From: Azospirillum cavernae
GTDB lineage: Bacteria; Pseudomonadota; Alphaproteobacteria; Azospirillales; Azospirillaceae
Direction of reading: 5' to 3'
DNA: 64,000 nt
Assembly (NCBI RefSeq): GCF_003590795.1
Contig: NZ_QYUL01000002.1
Coordinates: 861,001 to 925,000, forward strand
The notes under the pieces are model-generated. The model worked only from the letters and a program-made list of their open reading frames with translations, had not been told where the DNA came from and ran no database searches. The position numbers and the translations under genes are program-made. Of the stretch, positions 30,326 through 38,313 are shown piece after piece. Every line of letters starts with the position of its first letter. Positions within the stretch are counted from its first letter, which is position 1.

Positions 30326-31239
30326 AGCGCCGCCTCGGCGGGGATTGGGGCGCCCGCCGCGCGGCAGGCGGCGGCCAGCGTGTTCAGCATCAGGCAGGCG
30401 ATGGTCATCGGCCCGACGCCGCCCGGCACCGGGGTGATGGCGCCCGCGACCTTCACCGCTTCGGCGAAAGCGACGTCGCCGACCAGCCGGGTCTTGCCCG
30501 GCCCGGCGGCGGGATCGGCGGCGGGAACCCGGTTGATGCCGACGTCGATGACGGTGGCGCCCGGCTTGATCCAATCGCCGCGCACCATTTCGGGCCGCCC
30601 GACGGCGGCGACCAGAATGTCGGCGCGGCGGCATTCCTCGGCCAGATCGACGGTGCGCGAATGGGCCAGAGTGACCGTGCAGTCGGCCTGAAGCAGCAGA
30701 TGCGCCATCGGCTTGCCGACGATGTTGGACCGGCCCAGCACCAGCGCCCGCTTGCCCTTCAGGTCGTGGCCCAGCGTGTCGCGGATCAGCAGCAGGCTGC
30801 CCAGCGGCGTGCAGGGCACGATGGCCCCCGGCTGCCCGGTGGCGAGCAGACCGGCGTTGACGACGTGGAAGCCGTCGGCGTCCTTTTCCGGGGCGATGCG
30901 GGCCAGAATCTTTTGCGTGTCGATGTGCTTGGGCAGCGGCAGTTGCACCAGAATCCCATGCACCGCCGGATCGGCGTTCAGCCGGTCGATCAGGGCCAGC
31001 AGGTCGGCTTCGGCCATGTCGGCGGCTTCGTGATGGTCGAAGGAGTTCATCCCCAGCTCGACCAGCGCCCGTTCCTTGGACTTCACATAGACCTGGCTGG
31101 CGGGATCCTCGCCGACCAGCACCACGGCCAGACCGGGGGTGACGCCGTGGCTGGCCTTCAGCGCGGCGACGCCGTCGGCCACCCGCGCCCTGAGACCGGC
31201 CGCGAAAGCCTTGCCGTCGATGATCTTTGCGTCCGCCAT
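30322..31239 (-). CDS. folD: Methylenetetrahydrofolate dehydrogenase / methenyltetrahydrofolate cyclohydrolase
   Basis: Interconverts methylene-, methenyl- and 10-formyl-tetrahydrofolate with NADP. 305 aa. The catalytic YVKSKERA (Lys), [21 protein letters not shown] and the NADP-binding [17 protein letters not shown] plus [10 protein letters not shown] are all present. Start at 31239 ([12 protein letters not shown]) has GGAGGC 7 nt upstream; an in-frame GTG at 31257 overlaps the yggU stop as GTGA and could also be used. corA starts inside the stop codon. Confidence 0.97.
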   Translation of the reverse strand: MADAKIIDGKAFAAGLRARVADGVAALKASHGVTPGLAVVLVGEDPASQVYVKSKERALVELGMNSFDHHEAADMAEADLLALIDRLNADPAVHGILVQLPLPKHIDTQKILARIAPEKDADGFHVVNAGLLATGQPGAIVPCTPLGSLLLIRDTLGHDLKGKRALVLGRSNIVGKPMAHLLLQADCTVTLAHSRTVDLAEECRRADILVAAVGRPEMVRGDWIKPGATVIDVGINRVPAADPAAGPGKTRLVGDVAFAEAVKVAGAITPVPGGVGPMTIACLMLNTLAAACRAAGAPIPAEAAL

Positions 31240-31253
31240 GGTCGCCTCCACAC

Positions 31254-31577
31254 TCACTCTGAAACGCTGTCAATCAAGGCCGTCAGGCGGGGCGTCAACG
31301 CCGCCGGATCGCCGGCCACATGGATGATCTTGTTGCGGTCGGTCGCCCCGGCCACCACCGTCAGGCTGGTTTTCGGCAGTTTCCACGCCTTGGCCAGCAG
31401 CTTGACGACCGCCTCGTTCGCCTTGCCGTTTTCCGGCACGGTCGTGACCGTCACCTTCAAAACGCGCCCGCCGTCGGCGACGTCAACCAGCCCGACGATG
31501 GCGTTGCGGGACGCTTTGGGCGTCACCCGCAAGGTCAAACGCAGGCCGTCGGCCACCGGCTCCAGCGGGCCAGCCAT
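31254..31577 (-). CDS. yggU: DUF167 (YggU) family protein
   Basis: 107 aa. [14 protein letters not shown] and [20 protein letters not shown] are the conserved DUF167 segments; the family has a known fold but no proven function. Start ATG 31577 overlaps the yggT stop by one base (TGATG). The yggT-yggU pairing is widespread in proteobacteria. Confidence 0.93.
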   Translation of the reverse strand: MAGPLEPVADGLRLTLRVTPKASRNAIVGLVDVADGGRVLKVTVTTVPENGKANEAVVKLLAKAWKLPKTSLTVVAGATDRNKIIHVAGDPAALTPRLTALIDSVSE

Positions 31578-31861
31578 CAGAAGCGCGGCCAGTATTGCGC
31601 CATCAGGTTCTGAACGAAGGAAATCCCCAGCAGAACGACGATGGGCGACAGATCCAACCCGCCCATGTTGGGCAGAACGTTGCGGATCGGGCGCAGCACC
31701 GGCTCGGTCACGCGGTAGAGGAAATCGCCGATGACGTAGACCGCGCGGTTGCGGGTGTTGATGACGTTGAACGTCACCAGCCAGCTCAGCACCGCCGAGA
31801 GGATCAGGACCCAGAAGAAGAGGTCGAGGATGGTGTTGATGAGCACATACAGCGCGATCAT
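31577..31861 (-). CDS. yggT: YggT family membrane protein
   Basis: 94 aa with two hydrophobic helices (LINTILDLFFWVLILSAVLS and SPIVVLLGISFVQNLMA) joined by TEPVLRPIRNVLPNMGGLDL, the YggT hallmark. The family is linked to osmotic tolerance and membrane protein placement in several bacteria. Start at 31861 (MIALYVLINTIL). First gene of a tightly overlapping operon with yggU, folD and corA. Confidence 0.93.
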   Translation of the reverse strand: MIALYVLINTILDLFFWVLILSAVLSWLVTFNVINTRNRAVYVIGDFLYRVTEPVLRPIRNVLPNMGGLDLSPIVVLLGISFVQNLMAQYWPRF

Positions 31862-32108
31862 GCCCGGCCTGCTCCGTATCGGTTTTTCGGGCGGCGGTCC
31901 CAACGCGGGCGCCAACGTTTGGCCGCACCCTAACCACGGGGCGCAAAGCTGTCCAGCGCCATGCCCACGCCGGGCCTGGACGAACGCGATTGGTCATAGG
32001 CCGCCGCCAGGGCGCGACATTTTTCTTGAATCAATCGCTTGACAGCCCCCCCCGGAATGGACAATAACCGCGCCACGCCGGACGCAAGACAGCGTTCGTG
32101 CCGTGTGT

Positions 32109-32184
32109 GGGGCCGTAGCTCAGCTGGGAGAGCGACGCGTTCGCAATGCGTAGGTCGGGAGTTCGATCCTCCTCGGCTCCACCA
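32109..32184 (+). tRNA. tRNA-Ala(CGC)
   Basis: 76 nt including encoded CCA. Acceptor GGGGCCG pairs with CGGCTCC and contains the G3:U70 pair that marks alanine tRNAs. D arm GCTC/GAGC, anticodon loop TTCGCAA (anticodon CGC at 32142-32144), T arm GGGAG-TTCGATC-CTCCT. Followed by an intrinsic terminator. Confidence 0.97.
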
Positions 32185-32217
32185 ATTTTCCCTCAGAACA
32201 TGTCTGGTTCGGAACGC

Positions 32218-32239
32218 AGCGCCCTTTTGGGCGCTTTTT
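32218..32239 (+). terminator. Intrinsic terminator of tRNA-Ala
   Basis: Stem AGCGCCC/GGGCGCT with a TTTT loop, followed by a T run. On the other strand it lies downstream of the histidine kinase gene. Confidence 0.85.
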
Positions 32240-32278
32240 GCGTTTCAGCGGCCTTGCGCCCCCATCGCCCCGCCCGTC

Positions 32279-33454
32279 TTACACCTCCTGCGGGATGACG
32301 AGAGTCACGCTGGTTCCGGCGCCGGGGCGGCTGTCGATGGACAGGCGGCCACCCATCGGGCCGGTGACGGTGTTGAACACCACGGCCAGACCCAGCCCCT
32401 TGTGGCCGCGCCCGCGCGCGGTGGTGAAAAAGGCGTCGGTCAGCACCGGCAGATGCGGCGCGGCGACGCCAACCCCCTCGTCGCGCAGGATCAGGCGCCA
32501 AGCCGCCTTGCCGTCCAGCAGGGCGGGGGCGAGCGTGATCGACGCGTCCGCCGCCGCTGTTGCCGTCGCGTCGGCGGGGTAGGCGTGGGCGCGGACATTG
32601 TCGAGCAGAAGGTGCAGCACGCGTTCCAGATGCGCGGCGTGGCCAAGCCAGGGGCAGGGCGGGCCGGGGGTGATTTGAACCGACGGCGCGGTCTGTGGAT
32701 GCTGCGCGGCGTAGAGGGCGACGGCCTGTTCGGCGACCTCGCGGGCGTCCAGCGCCTCCAACGGCCCGGTGTGCTGGCAGGCGGCGATCGCGGTGAAGGC
32801 CTCCACCAGATCGACGGCGCGGGCGAGGTTCGATTGCAGCAGCGCCGCCGGTTCCTGCACATCCTCGATTCCCTGACCGGCCAAATCCTGAAGATGGCTG
32901 GCGGCGGTGACGCAGACGCCCAAGGGGGTGTTCAGTTCATGCGCCAGCCCGGTGACGGCCTGGGTGATGGCGCGGTGGCGGGCCAGCGCGGATTCGGCGA
33001 TGCGGGCGCGGCGCTCCAGATCCTCGCGCACCACCCGCTCCGACACGTCGCGGATCATCCGGCTCAATTCGCGCAGCAGCTTGGCCAACAGATCGGGCGA
33101 GGGCGAAATCAGGGACAGGAACAGATCCCGTTCCAACTCGAACACCGTCACCGGCGTGGCGGCGATGATCGAGGCCGAGCGCGTGCCGCCATCGACCAGG
33201 GCCATTTCGCCGAAACACTCCCCAGCCTGCCGGAATCCGACCTCCACCTGACCGCCCATGCCGTCGTTGCGCACCACGCGGACGGTTCCCGACAGCAGGA
33301 CATAGAGGGATTGCGCCTCCGTCCCCTCGCTCATCAGCGCGTGGCCTTGGGGGGCGTCGAACACCCGGCCCTGGGCTTCGACCGCCGCGCGTTCGTCGCG
33401 CGTGAAGGAATCGAAGAGGGCTATCCCGTCGAGAACGCCGTTGGCGGTGGGCAT
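32279..33454 (-). CDS. Sensor histidine kinase with N-terminal cyclic-nucleotide-binding domain
   Basis: 391 aa, soluble. The N-terminal about 130 residues are a cNMP-binding jelly roll (GHALMSEGTEAQSLYVLLSG, CFGEMALVDGGTRSASI, matching the phosphate-binding cassette FGExxL...RSA). A short coiled coil leads to the kinase: H-box GLAHELNTPLGV, N-box LLLDNVRAHA, G1 DEGVGV and G2 GHKGLGLAVV. So cAMP or cGMP could gate phosphorylation. No response regulator is adjacent. Start at 33454 follows GGAG at about 12 nt; ATG 33499 is an alternative. A class III cyclase is encoded at 52557 in the same window. Confidence 0.88.
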   Translation of the reverse strand: MPTANGVLDGIALFDSFTRDERAAVEAQGRVFDAPQGHALMSEGTEAQSLYVLLSGTVRVVRNDGMGGQVEVGFRQAGECFGEMALVDGGTRSASIIAATPVTVFELERDLFLSLISPSPDLLAKLLRELSRMIRDVSERVVREDLERRARIAESALARHRAITQAVTGLAHELNTPLGVCVTAASHLQDLAGQGIEDVQEPAALLQSNLARAVDLVEAFTAIAACQHTGPLEALDAREVAEQAVALYAAQHPQTAPSVQITPGPPCPWLGHAAHLERVLHLLLDNVRAHAYPADATATAAADASITLAPALLDGKAAWRLILRDEGVGVAAPHLPVLTDAFFTTARGRGHKGLGLAVVFNTVTGPMGGRLSIDSRPGAGTSVTLVIPQEV

Positions 33455-33548
33455 GATCGTCGAAGGCTCCGGGGGCTGAATCCTTTCTTTATAAACCATT
33501 GGCGGGGGCGGCGGCGAGACGCTATCGGTCCCAGCCGATCAATGAAAG

Positions 33549-34019
33549 TTACCGATCCGGGCGAACGCGGGCCAGCAGCCCGGCGGCCCCCTGTTCGCAC
33601 AGGTCGAAAACCCGCTCGAATCCGCGCGCGTCCCCGTAATAGGGGTCGGGCGTCTCGCGGACGCCGACGTCCGGCGCGTCGTCCAGAAACAGCGTGACCG
33701 CCGCCCGGGCGTCCGCCGGGGCCATGCGCCGCAGATGCGCCAGATGGCCGTCGTCCATCGCCAGGATGTGGTCGAACTCGTAAAAATCCTCCGGCGTCAC
33801 CTTGCGGGCGCGCAAGCCCGACAGATCGACGCCGCGCGCCTTGGCGGCCTGCTGGCTGCGCGGGTCGGGCGGCTCGCCGATGTGGTAGCCGTGGGTTCCG
33901 GCGGAATCGACGCCGATCCGCCCGTCCAACCCGGCTTGGACGACCCGATGGCGGAACACCCCCTCGGCGGTGGGCGAACGGCAGATGTTGCCGGTGCAGA
34001 CGAACAGAACCTTCACCAT
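33549..34019 (-). CDS. Low-molecular-weight protein tyrosine phosphatase
   Basis: 156 aa. The active-site loop VCTGNICRSPTAEGVF at the N-terminus (C-X5-R: Cys, Arg) and the general-acid Asp in DPYYGD (TPDPYYGD) are both present. Acts on protein phosphotyrosine or, in some bacteria, arsenate; no ars genes are near. Start at 34019 (MVKVLFVCTGN). No linked tyrosine kinase or exopolysaccharide gene in view. Confidence 0.94.
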   Translation of the reverse strand: MVKVLFVCTGNICRSPTAEGVFRHRVVQAGLDGRIGVDSAGTHGYHIGEPPDPRSQQAAKARGVDLSGLRARKVTPEDFYEFDHILAMDDGHLAHLRRMAPADARAAVTLFLDDAPDVGVRETPDPYYGDARGFERVFDLCEQGAAGLLARVRPDR

Positions 34020-34204
34020 CGCCAACGGCCTCCGCCTGTCGAACCAGGGCGCAAGGCTAAAGCGGATCGCGCAAAAGCGGAATCGGTTTGACGGGCGAAT
34101 CCGCTCGACACAGCAAGGCTTGGCGTCGTGGGCGTTTGGCGACAGGCAGGCCACGCCCGGCGTCTCCGGTTTCCCAGAGACGCGAGCGCGGCTCTGCGGC
34201 GACG

Positions 34205-34432
34205 TCAGCTTTCCGTGAGGCGGTCGGCGGACAGGCGCTGGCGACGGAATTCGGCGACGGGCAGACCGCCGACGCCCCAATCCTCAAGCGCCACCTCGTC
34301 GATGACGACGAAGGTGGTCGCCGGATCCTTGTTCAGAACCTCGACCAGCAGATCGGTGACGCCCCGGATCAGCGCGGCCTTTTGATCGGGCGTGGCGTCT
34401 TCACGGGTGATCTTGATGTTCACATAGGGCAT
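34205..34432 (-). CDS. 4-oxalocrotonate tautomerase family protein
   Basis: 75 aa. Begins MPYVNIKITRE; after Met removal Pro1 is the catalytic base of the tautomerase superfamily. FVVIDEVALEDWGVGGLPV is the typical C-terminal half. Last gene of a GST / NTF2-like / tautomerase unit (12 bp after the NTF2-like stop). A 7-bp dyad at 34160-34183 downstream could be a weak terminator. Substrate unknown. Confidence 0.9.
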   Translation of the reverse strand: MPYVNIKITREDATPDQKAALIRGVTDLLVEVLNKDPATTFVVIDEVALEDWGVGGLPVAEFRRQRLSADRLTES

Positions 34433-34444
34433 GGCGGCGTGTCC

Positions 34445-34855
34445 TCATCCAATCGACGGGGCGTCGACCGGCTCGCTGTGGAAAATTTTGGCGATGATTT
34501 GCCAACGCCCGTCGAGGAAGACGAGGGTCAGCAGATCGGTGAAGCGCTTTGGCCCGATGGCGCAAGCGACGCGGGCGAAGCCGGTGACGGGTCCGGCGAA
34601 CTCGATCGCCAAAATTCGGTCGGCCCGCTCCTCGTTCCGGCTGGCGGGCGACGGGCGTTGATCGACGACGGGGAAATACTCCTCCATCGTCCGGTGCAGC
34701 AAAACGCCGTCGCTGGCGGTGGCGTAGATCGCCTGGGGATGGAACACGGCGCGCAGCCGCTGGGTGTCGCTGTGGTGCAGACCGTCGAAATACTGCCCCA
34801 GCAGGGCGATCACCGCGCCAAAACGCGGGTCGCCCGCAAACGCCGCCGCGCTCAC
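34445..34855 (-). CDS. NTF2-like (lumazine-binding-type) small protein
   Basis: 136 aa. Sequence such as VIALLGQYFDGLHHSDTQRL, FHPQAIYAT and DGRWQIIAKIFHSE fits the NTF2/SnoaL cone fold of the putative lumazine-binding group. Start is GTG 34855, which overlaps the GST stop (GTGA); the longer ATG-started frame runs through the GST gene. Probably an enzyme or binding protein of the same small-molecule pathway as its neighbours; reaction unknown. Confidence 0.82.
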   Translation of the reverse strand: MSAAAFAGDPRFGAVIALLGQYFDGLHHSDTQRLRAVFHPQAIYATASDGVLLHRTMEEYFPVVDQRPSPASRNEERADRILAIEFAGPVTGFARVACAIGPKRFTDLLTLVFLDGRWQIIAKIFHSEPVDAPSIG

Positions 34856-35463
34856 GCCGCCAACCCTTCGGCCCGCAGCGCCGCCTGAACGGCGGGCCGC
34901 TCCGCCACCCGCGCCGCCAAGGCCGACAGCTTCGGCCAACGCTTCAGGTCAACGCCGGTCGGGCCGGTCCAGGTCGTCATGACGAAAAAGTAAGCGTCGG
35001 CCGCCGAAAAGCCGTCGCCCAGCAGATGCGGGCGGCCATCGGCCAGCGCGCCTTCCAGAAAATCCAGGCGGACGCCAACCTTCGCCCGCGCCGCCTCTTT
35101 CGCCTCCGCCGTGCTTGACGGGGTGAACAGCGGAACGAACGCCTTGTGAAGTTCGGAGGACAGGTAGTTCAGCAGCTCTTGCAAGCGGACGCGGGCGCGC
35201 GTGCCGTTGGCCGGAGCCAACCCGGAATCGGGATGCTGGTCAGCGATGAACTGGACGATGGCGACGCCTTCGGTCAGCAGGTCGCCATCGTCGAGCCGCA
35301 GGGCCGGGACATAGCCTTTGGGGTTGACGCTGTAATAATCGACGCCGGTCTCCGTGCGGTGGGTCGCGGTGTCGACCCGCTCCAGGGTGAAGGCGGCCCC
35401 CGCCTCGCGCAGGCAGATGTGGGGCGACAGCGAGCAGGCTCCGGGGGCGTAATAGAGCTTCAT
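34852..35463 (-). CDS. gstA: Glutathione S-transferase
   Basis: 203 aa. N-terminal thioredoxin-like domain with MKLYYAPGACSLSPHICLRE (Cys10 and Ser region as in the beta-class GstA) and KGYVPAL (cis-Pro), then the helical C-terminal domain with GDGFSAADAYFFV. Divergent from hxlR across a 134-bp intergenic region that holds a strong dyad, so HxlR control is likely. First gene of the GST / NTF2-like / tautomerase operon. Confidence 0.93.
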   Translation of the reverse strand: MKLYYAPGACSLSPHICLREAGAAFTLERVDTATHRTETGVDYYSVNPKGYVPALRLDDGDLLTEGVAIVQFIADQHPDSGLAPANGTRARVRLQELLNYLSSELHKAFVPLFTPSSTAEAKEAARAKVGVRLDFLEGALADGRPHLLGDGFSAADAYFFVMTTWTGPTGVDLKRWPKLSALAARVAERPAVQAALRAEGLAA

Positions 35464-35501
35464 GGGATGATCTCCGGTGCGTGTTGGGATGACGCGCCGA
35501 C

Positions 35502-35575
35502 GTTAACCAGAGGAGTTACCTTTGTATATCTGGTAACTTTCCGTTATCTTCTTTCCCAGTAACCGGGCCGTAACC
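35502..35575. promoter_or_regulatory. Operator region with repeated GTTACC boxes between gstA and hxlR
   Basis: A perfect dyad AGTTACC-N11-GGTAACT at 35514-35538, spacer TTTGTATATCT. Further half-sites: GTTAACC (35502), GTTATC (35543), AGTAACC (35558) and CGTAACC (35569). The dyad half-sites are about 18 bp centre to centre. The likely binder is the adjacent HxlR protein. Confidence 0.6.
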
Positions 35576-35597
35576 GGAATGTTCGCATCCTCCTGAC

Positions 35598-36020
35598 ATG
35601 GCGGTGTTTATGGTCTTGAAAGTGCGGAAAAGCCGAGCCGAGCGTCTGCCGCCGACCTGCGAGGTGGGCGAATGCATGGGCCTGTTGGGCGGAGCCTGGA
35701 CCCCCAACGTGATCTGGCATCTCAGCGGCGGCCCCCGGCGCTTTGGCGAGTTGCGGATCGACATGCCGGGGATTTCCGCCAAGATGCTGAGCGCCCGGTT
35801 GAAGGATTTGGAGGAAAAAGGCGTGATACGGCGCACGGTGGCCGCCACCTCTCCCCCGTCGGTCGAATACGCGCTGTCCGATCTGGGGCGGGAACTCGTT
35901 CCCGCCATCACCGCGATCGCCGCCGTCGGGGCGCGGTTGAAGGCCCGACGCTTGGCGGTCGCGGCTGCCGACGCGCCGACGGGTCAAGAAGCCACGGTTC
36001 AACACAAGGATGAAGACTGA
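35598..36020 (+). CDS. HxlR-family transcriptional regulator
   Basis: 140 aa winged-helix protein. CEVGECMGLLGGAWTPNVIW, LSGGPRRFGELRIDMPGISA, KMLSARLKDLEEKGVIRR: all HxlR hallmarks, including the N-terminal Cys that in redox-type members senses electrophiles. Divergent from gstA. cobB begins inside the stop codon (TGATG). No strong ribosome site before ATG 35598; ATG 35610 is an alternative start. Confidence 0.92.
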   Translation: MAVFMVLKVRKSRAERLPPTCEVGECMGLLGGAWTPNVIWHLSGGPRRFGELRIDMPGISAKMLSARLKDLEEKGVIRRTVAATSPPSVEYALSDLGRELVPAITAIAAVGARLKARRLAVAAADAPTGQEATVQHKDED

Positions 36021-36754
36021 TGCCCGCGCTGGATTCCGTGCGCCTGAACCCGACCGATTCCATCGTCATTCTGACTGGGGCCGGGATTTCCCAGGAATCC
36101 GGGCTGGACACCTTCCGCTGCGCCGGGGGCATCTGGTCGAAGGTTGATCTGGAGGATGTGGCGACGCCGCAGGGCTTCGCCCGCGATCCCGATCTGGTCC
36201 ACCGTTTTTACAACGACCGCCGTCGCGGCCTGCTGGATCCGGCGATCCAGCCCAACGCGGCGCACGCGGCCTTGGCGGCGTTGGAGCGGGGTTGGCGCGG
36301 CAATCTCCTGCTGGTGACGCAGAACATCGACGATCTGCACGAGCGCGCCGGATCCACGGCGCCGCTGCACATGCATGGCGAGCTTTTGAAGGCGGTGTGT
36401 CTGCGTTGCGGGACGGTGTCCGACTGCCGCGACGATCTGTCGGTCCATGATCTGTGCCTGAGCTGCGGGCGCAAGGGCGGGATGCGGCCCGACGTCGTGT
36501 GGTTCGGCGAAATGCCCCACCATATGGACCGCATCCAGGCGGCGCTGGAGGATTGCGACCTGTTCCTGTCGATCGGCACCTCGGGCCACGTCTACCCCGC
36601 CGCCGGTTTCGTGGCCGAGGCGCGGGCGGGCGGCGCCCACACGGTGGAGCTGAATTTGGAGCCGTCGGAGGGCGTCAGCCGTTTCGACGCGGCGATCCAC
36701 GGCCCGGCGACCGCGCTGGTCCCCGCCTTCGTCGCCGAATTGCTGGCGCTTTGA
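36020..36754 (+). CDS. cobB: NAD-dependent protein deacylase (sirtuin, CobB type)
   Basis: 244 aa. Removes acyl groups from lysine using NAD. LTGAGISQESGLDTFR, TQNIDDLHERAG, catalytic His119 (HMHGE) and zinc cysteines 127, 130, 146 and 149. Tyr64 and Arg67 (FYNDRR) are the pair that in class III sirtuins (SIRT5, E. coli CobB) accepts acidic acyl groups, so desuccinylation is expected as well as deacetylation. Overlaps hxlR by one base, so transcription depends on that regulator. The Pat-like fusion at 14175 may be its functional opposite; inference. Confidence 0.95.
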   Translation: MPALDSVRLNPTDSIVILTGAGISQESGLDTFRCAGGIWSKVDLEDVATPQGFARDPDLVHRFYNDRRRGLLDPAIQPNAAHAALAALERGWRGNLLLVTQNIDDLHERAGSTAPLHMHGELLKAVCLRCGTVSDCRDDLSVHDLCLSCGRKGGMRPDVVWFGEMPHHMDRIQAALEDCDLFLSIGTSGHVYPAAGFVAEARAGGAHTVELNLEPSEGVSRFDAAIHGPATALVPAFVAELLAL

Positions 36755-36779
36755 GAAACTTTCGGGTGAGCGGCGCGTC

Positions 36780-37373
36780 ATGAGTGATTTGGCCGCCCTG
36801 TTCGCCGAGGTCCGCGCCTGCGCGCGTTGCGCCGGGGCGTTGCCGCATGGTTGCCGCCCGGTGCTGCGCGGCGCGGCGTCGGCCCGGCTGCTGATCGTCG
36901 GGCAAGCGCCGGGCGCGCGGGTTCACGCCAGCGGGATTCCGTGGAACGACCCGTCGGGCGACCGGCTGCGCGCGTGGCTGGCGCTGGGGCGCGAGGGTTT
37001 TTACGACGAATCGCGGATCGCCATCGTGCCGATGGGGCTTTGCTATCCCGGAACCTCTCCCAAAGGCGGCGACTATCCGCCGCGCCCGGAATGCGCGCCG
37101 CTGTGGCACCCGCCGCTGTTGGCGGCCTTGACCGGGGTTCGGTTGACGCTGCTGGTCGGGCAATACGCCCAGGCGCGCTATCTGGGCGCCCGGCGCAAGG
37201 CGACGATGACCGACACGGTGGCGGCGTGGCGCGACTATGGCCCGGAGTTTTTGCCCCTGCCGCACCCGAGTTGGCGCAACAGCGGTTGGCTGGCGAAAAA
37301 CCCGTGGTTCGAGGCCGAACTGGTCCCCGTCCTGCGCGCGCGGGTGGCGGCGGTGCTGGAGGGGGCTGGTTGA
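36780..37373 (+). CDS. Uracil-DNA glycosylase family protein
   Basis: 197 aa. The first motif VGQAPGARVHASGIPWNDPS and the late PLPHPSWRNSGWL fit the uracil-DNA glycosylase superfamily, in the branch with an N-terminal CXXC pair (ACARC) rather than the four-Cys iron-sulfur set of families 4 and 5. Catalytic Asn/Asp assignment is uncertain: GQAPG is followed by N-D in PWNDPSG. Starts 26 nt after cobB on the same strand. Confidence 0.85.
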   Translation: MSDLAALFAEVRACARCAGALPHGCRPVLRGAASARLLIVGQAPGARVHASGIPWNDPSGDRLRAWLALGREGFYDESRIAIVPMGLCYPGTSPKGGDYPPRPECAPLWHPPLLAALTGVRLTLLVGQYAQARYLGARRKATMTDTVAAWRDYGPEFLPLPHPSWRNSGWLAKNPWFEAELVPVLRARVAAVLEGAG

Positions 37374-37380
37374 CCGCCCC

Positions 37381-37785
37381 TCACTCCATCGCTTCGATCC
37401 GCTCCATGTCCTCGTCGGAATGGCCGAAATGGTGGCCGATCTCGTGGATCAGCACATGGCGGACGATGGCCGCCAAATCCTCCCCCGTCTCGCACCAGTA
37501 ATCAAGGATCGGGCGGCGGTAGAGAAAGATCATGTCCGGCCCGCCGCGTACGTCGGCGACGCTCTGCCGGGTCAGATCCACCCCGCGATACAGCCCTAGC
37601 AGGTCGAAGGGGCTTTCCAGCTCCATCTCCTGCTCCGTCTCCTCGTCGGGGAAATCCTCGACATGGATCACGAGGTTGCTGATTGGGGCCAGCAGTTCCG
37701 CCGGGATGGTGTCGAGGGCGGCTTCGGCCATGCGCTCCAGGTCTGCGACCGAGGGCGGGACCGTGTGGGGGATGGGGCGTGTCAT
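37381..37785 (-). CDS. Zincin-like metallopeptidase (DUF1025 type)
   Basis: 134 aa. A single short domain with the zinc motif HEIGHHFGHSDEDMERIE (HExxH plus a third ligand downstream) and the acidic DFPDEETEQEMELESPF segment typical of the family. Found in many alphaproteobacteria, biological role not known. Convergent with the glycosylase gene (7 bp apart). Confidence 0.9.
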   Translation of the reverse strand: MTRPIPHTVPPSVADLERMAEAALDTIPAELLAPISNLVIHVEDFPDEETEQEMELESPFDLLGLYRGVDLTRQSVADVRGGPDMIFLYRRPILDYWCETGEDLAAIVRHVLIHEIGHHFGHSDEDMERIEAME

Positions 37786-38313
37786 CGCCTGTAGATAGGG
37801 GAAGTCCCGCCCCGCGCCAAGCCCGACGGTTCAATGCGGAGGCTGTTCTGGAGCTGAGGGACGGTCATTTTTTTGAAACAAATCATCGCAATGTTGCGCT
37901 GTTGAAACATCAGAATTTTCGGATTCTCGGTTGCGGAACGACAAAAGATTGCATAAAATCGAACTCAACATACGGATAATAACAATTCAATACAACGCGA
38001 TCTCTTATGCGTGTTGACTATATTGGAGTATGCATCTCTTCGTAAGCGTACGATCAAGTTTCACCCACCGGCCATGGAGATTGTGCGTCTGACGCGCCGT
38101 CCTGCGACGCCCCGCCCCTCGAACGTTGTTCGACGCCGGGCTGGGCGCGCGCGGGCGTCGTCGGCCTCACGACTCCTTTCGCGATCATCACCCCACCGTT
38201 CAACCGTTCGGCGTGGCTGTTCTGGGGATCGGCGATGTTTCACATCGGATCGACCGTTCCAGCGGCTTGCGCGACGGACCCAACGGGGGAACCCACCCAC
38301 CAAGGACGATTCG
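37786..38313. other. Non-coding AT-rich stretch upstream of the binding-protein gene
   Basis: 528 nt without a convincing gene. About 37855-38075 is clearly AT-richer than the genome, with T runs and TTGACT at 38014, and probably holds the promoter(s) of the downstream binding-protein gene; no -10 box at good spacing could be fixed. The part from 38080 to 38310 is GC-rich with no homology in any frame that I recognise. Confidence 0.6.

Noticed and set aside
34019..34280. 87-residue extension of the tyrosine phosphatase
   Set aside because: The family begins a few residues before CTGNICRS, as it does from 34019; the extension has no similarity.
38011..38313. N-terminal extension of the LivJ-type binding protein
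   Set aside because: It would bury the signal peptide behind 101 Arg/Ser-rich residues; 38314 has AAGGA upstream and starts right at the signal sequence.
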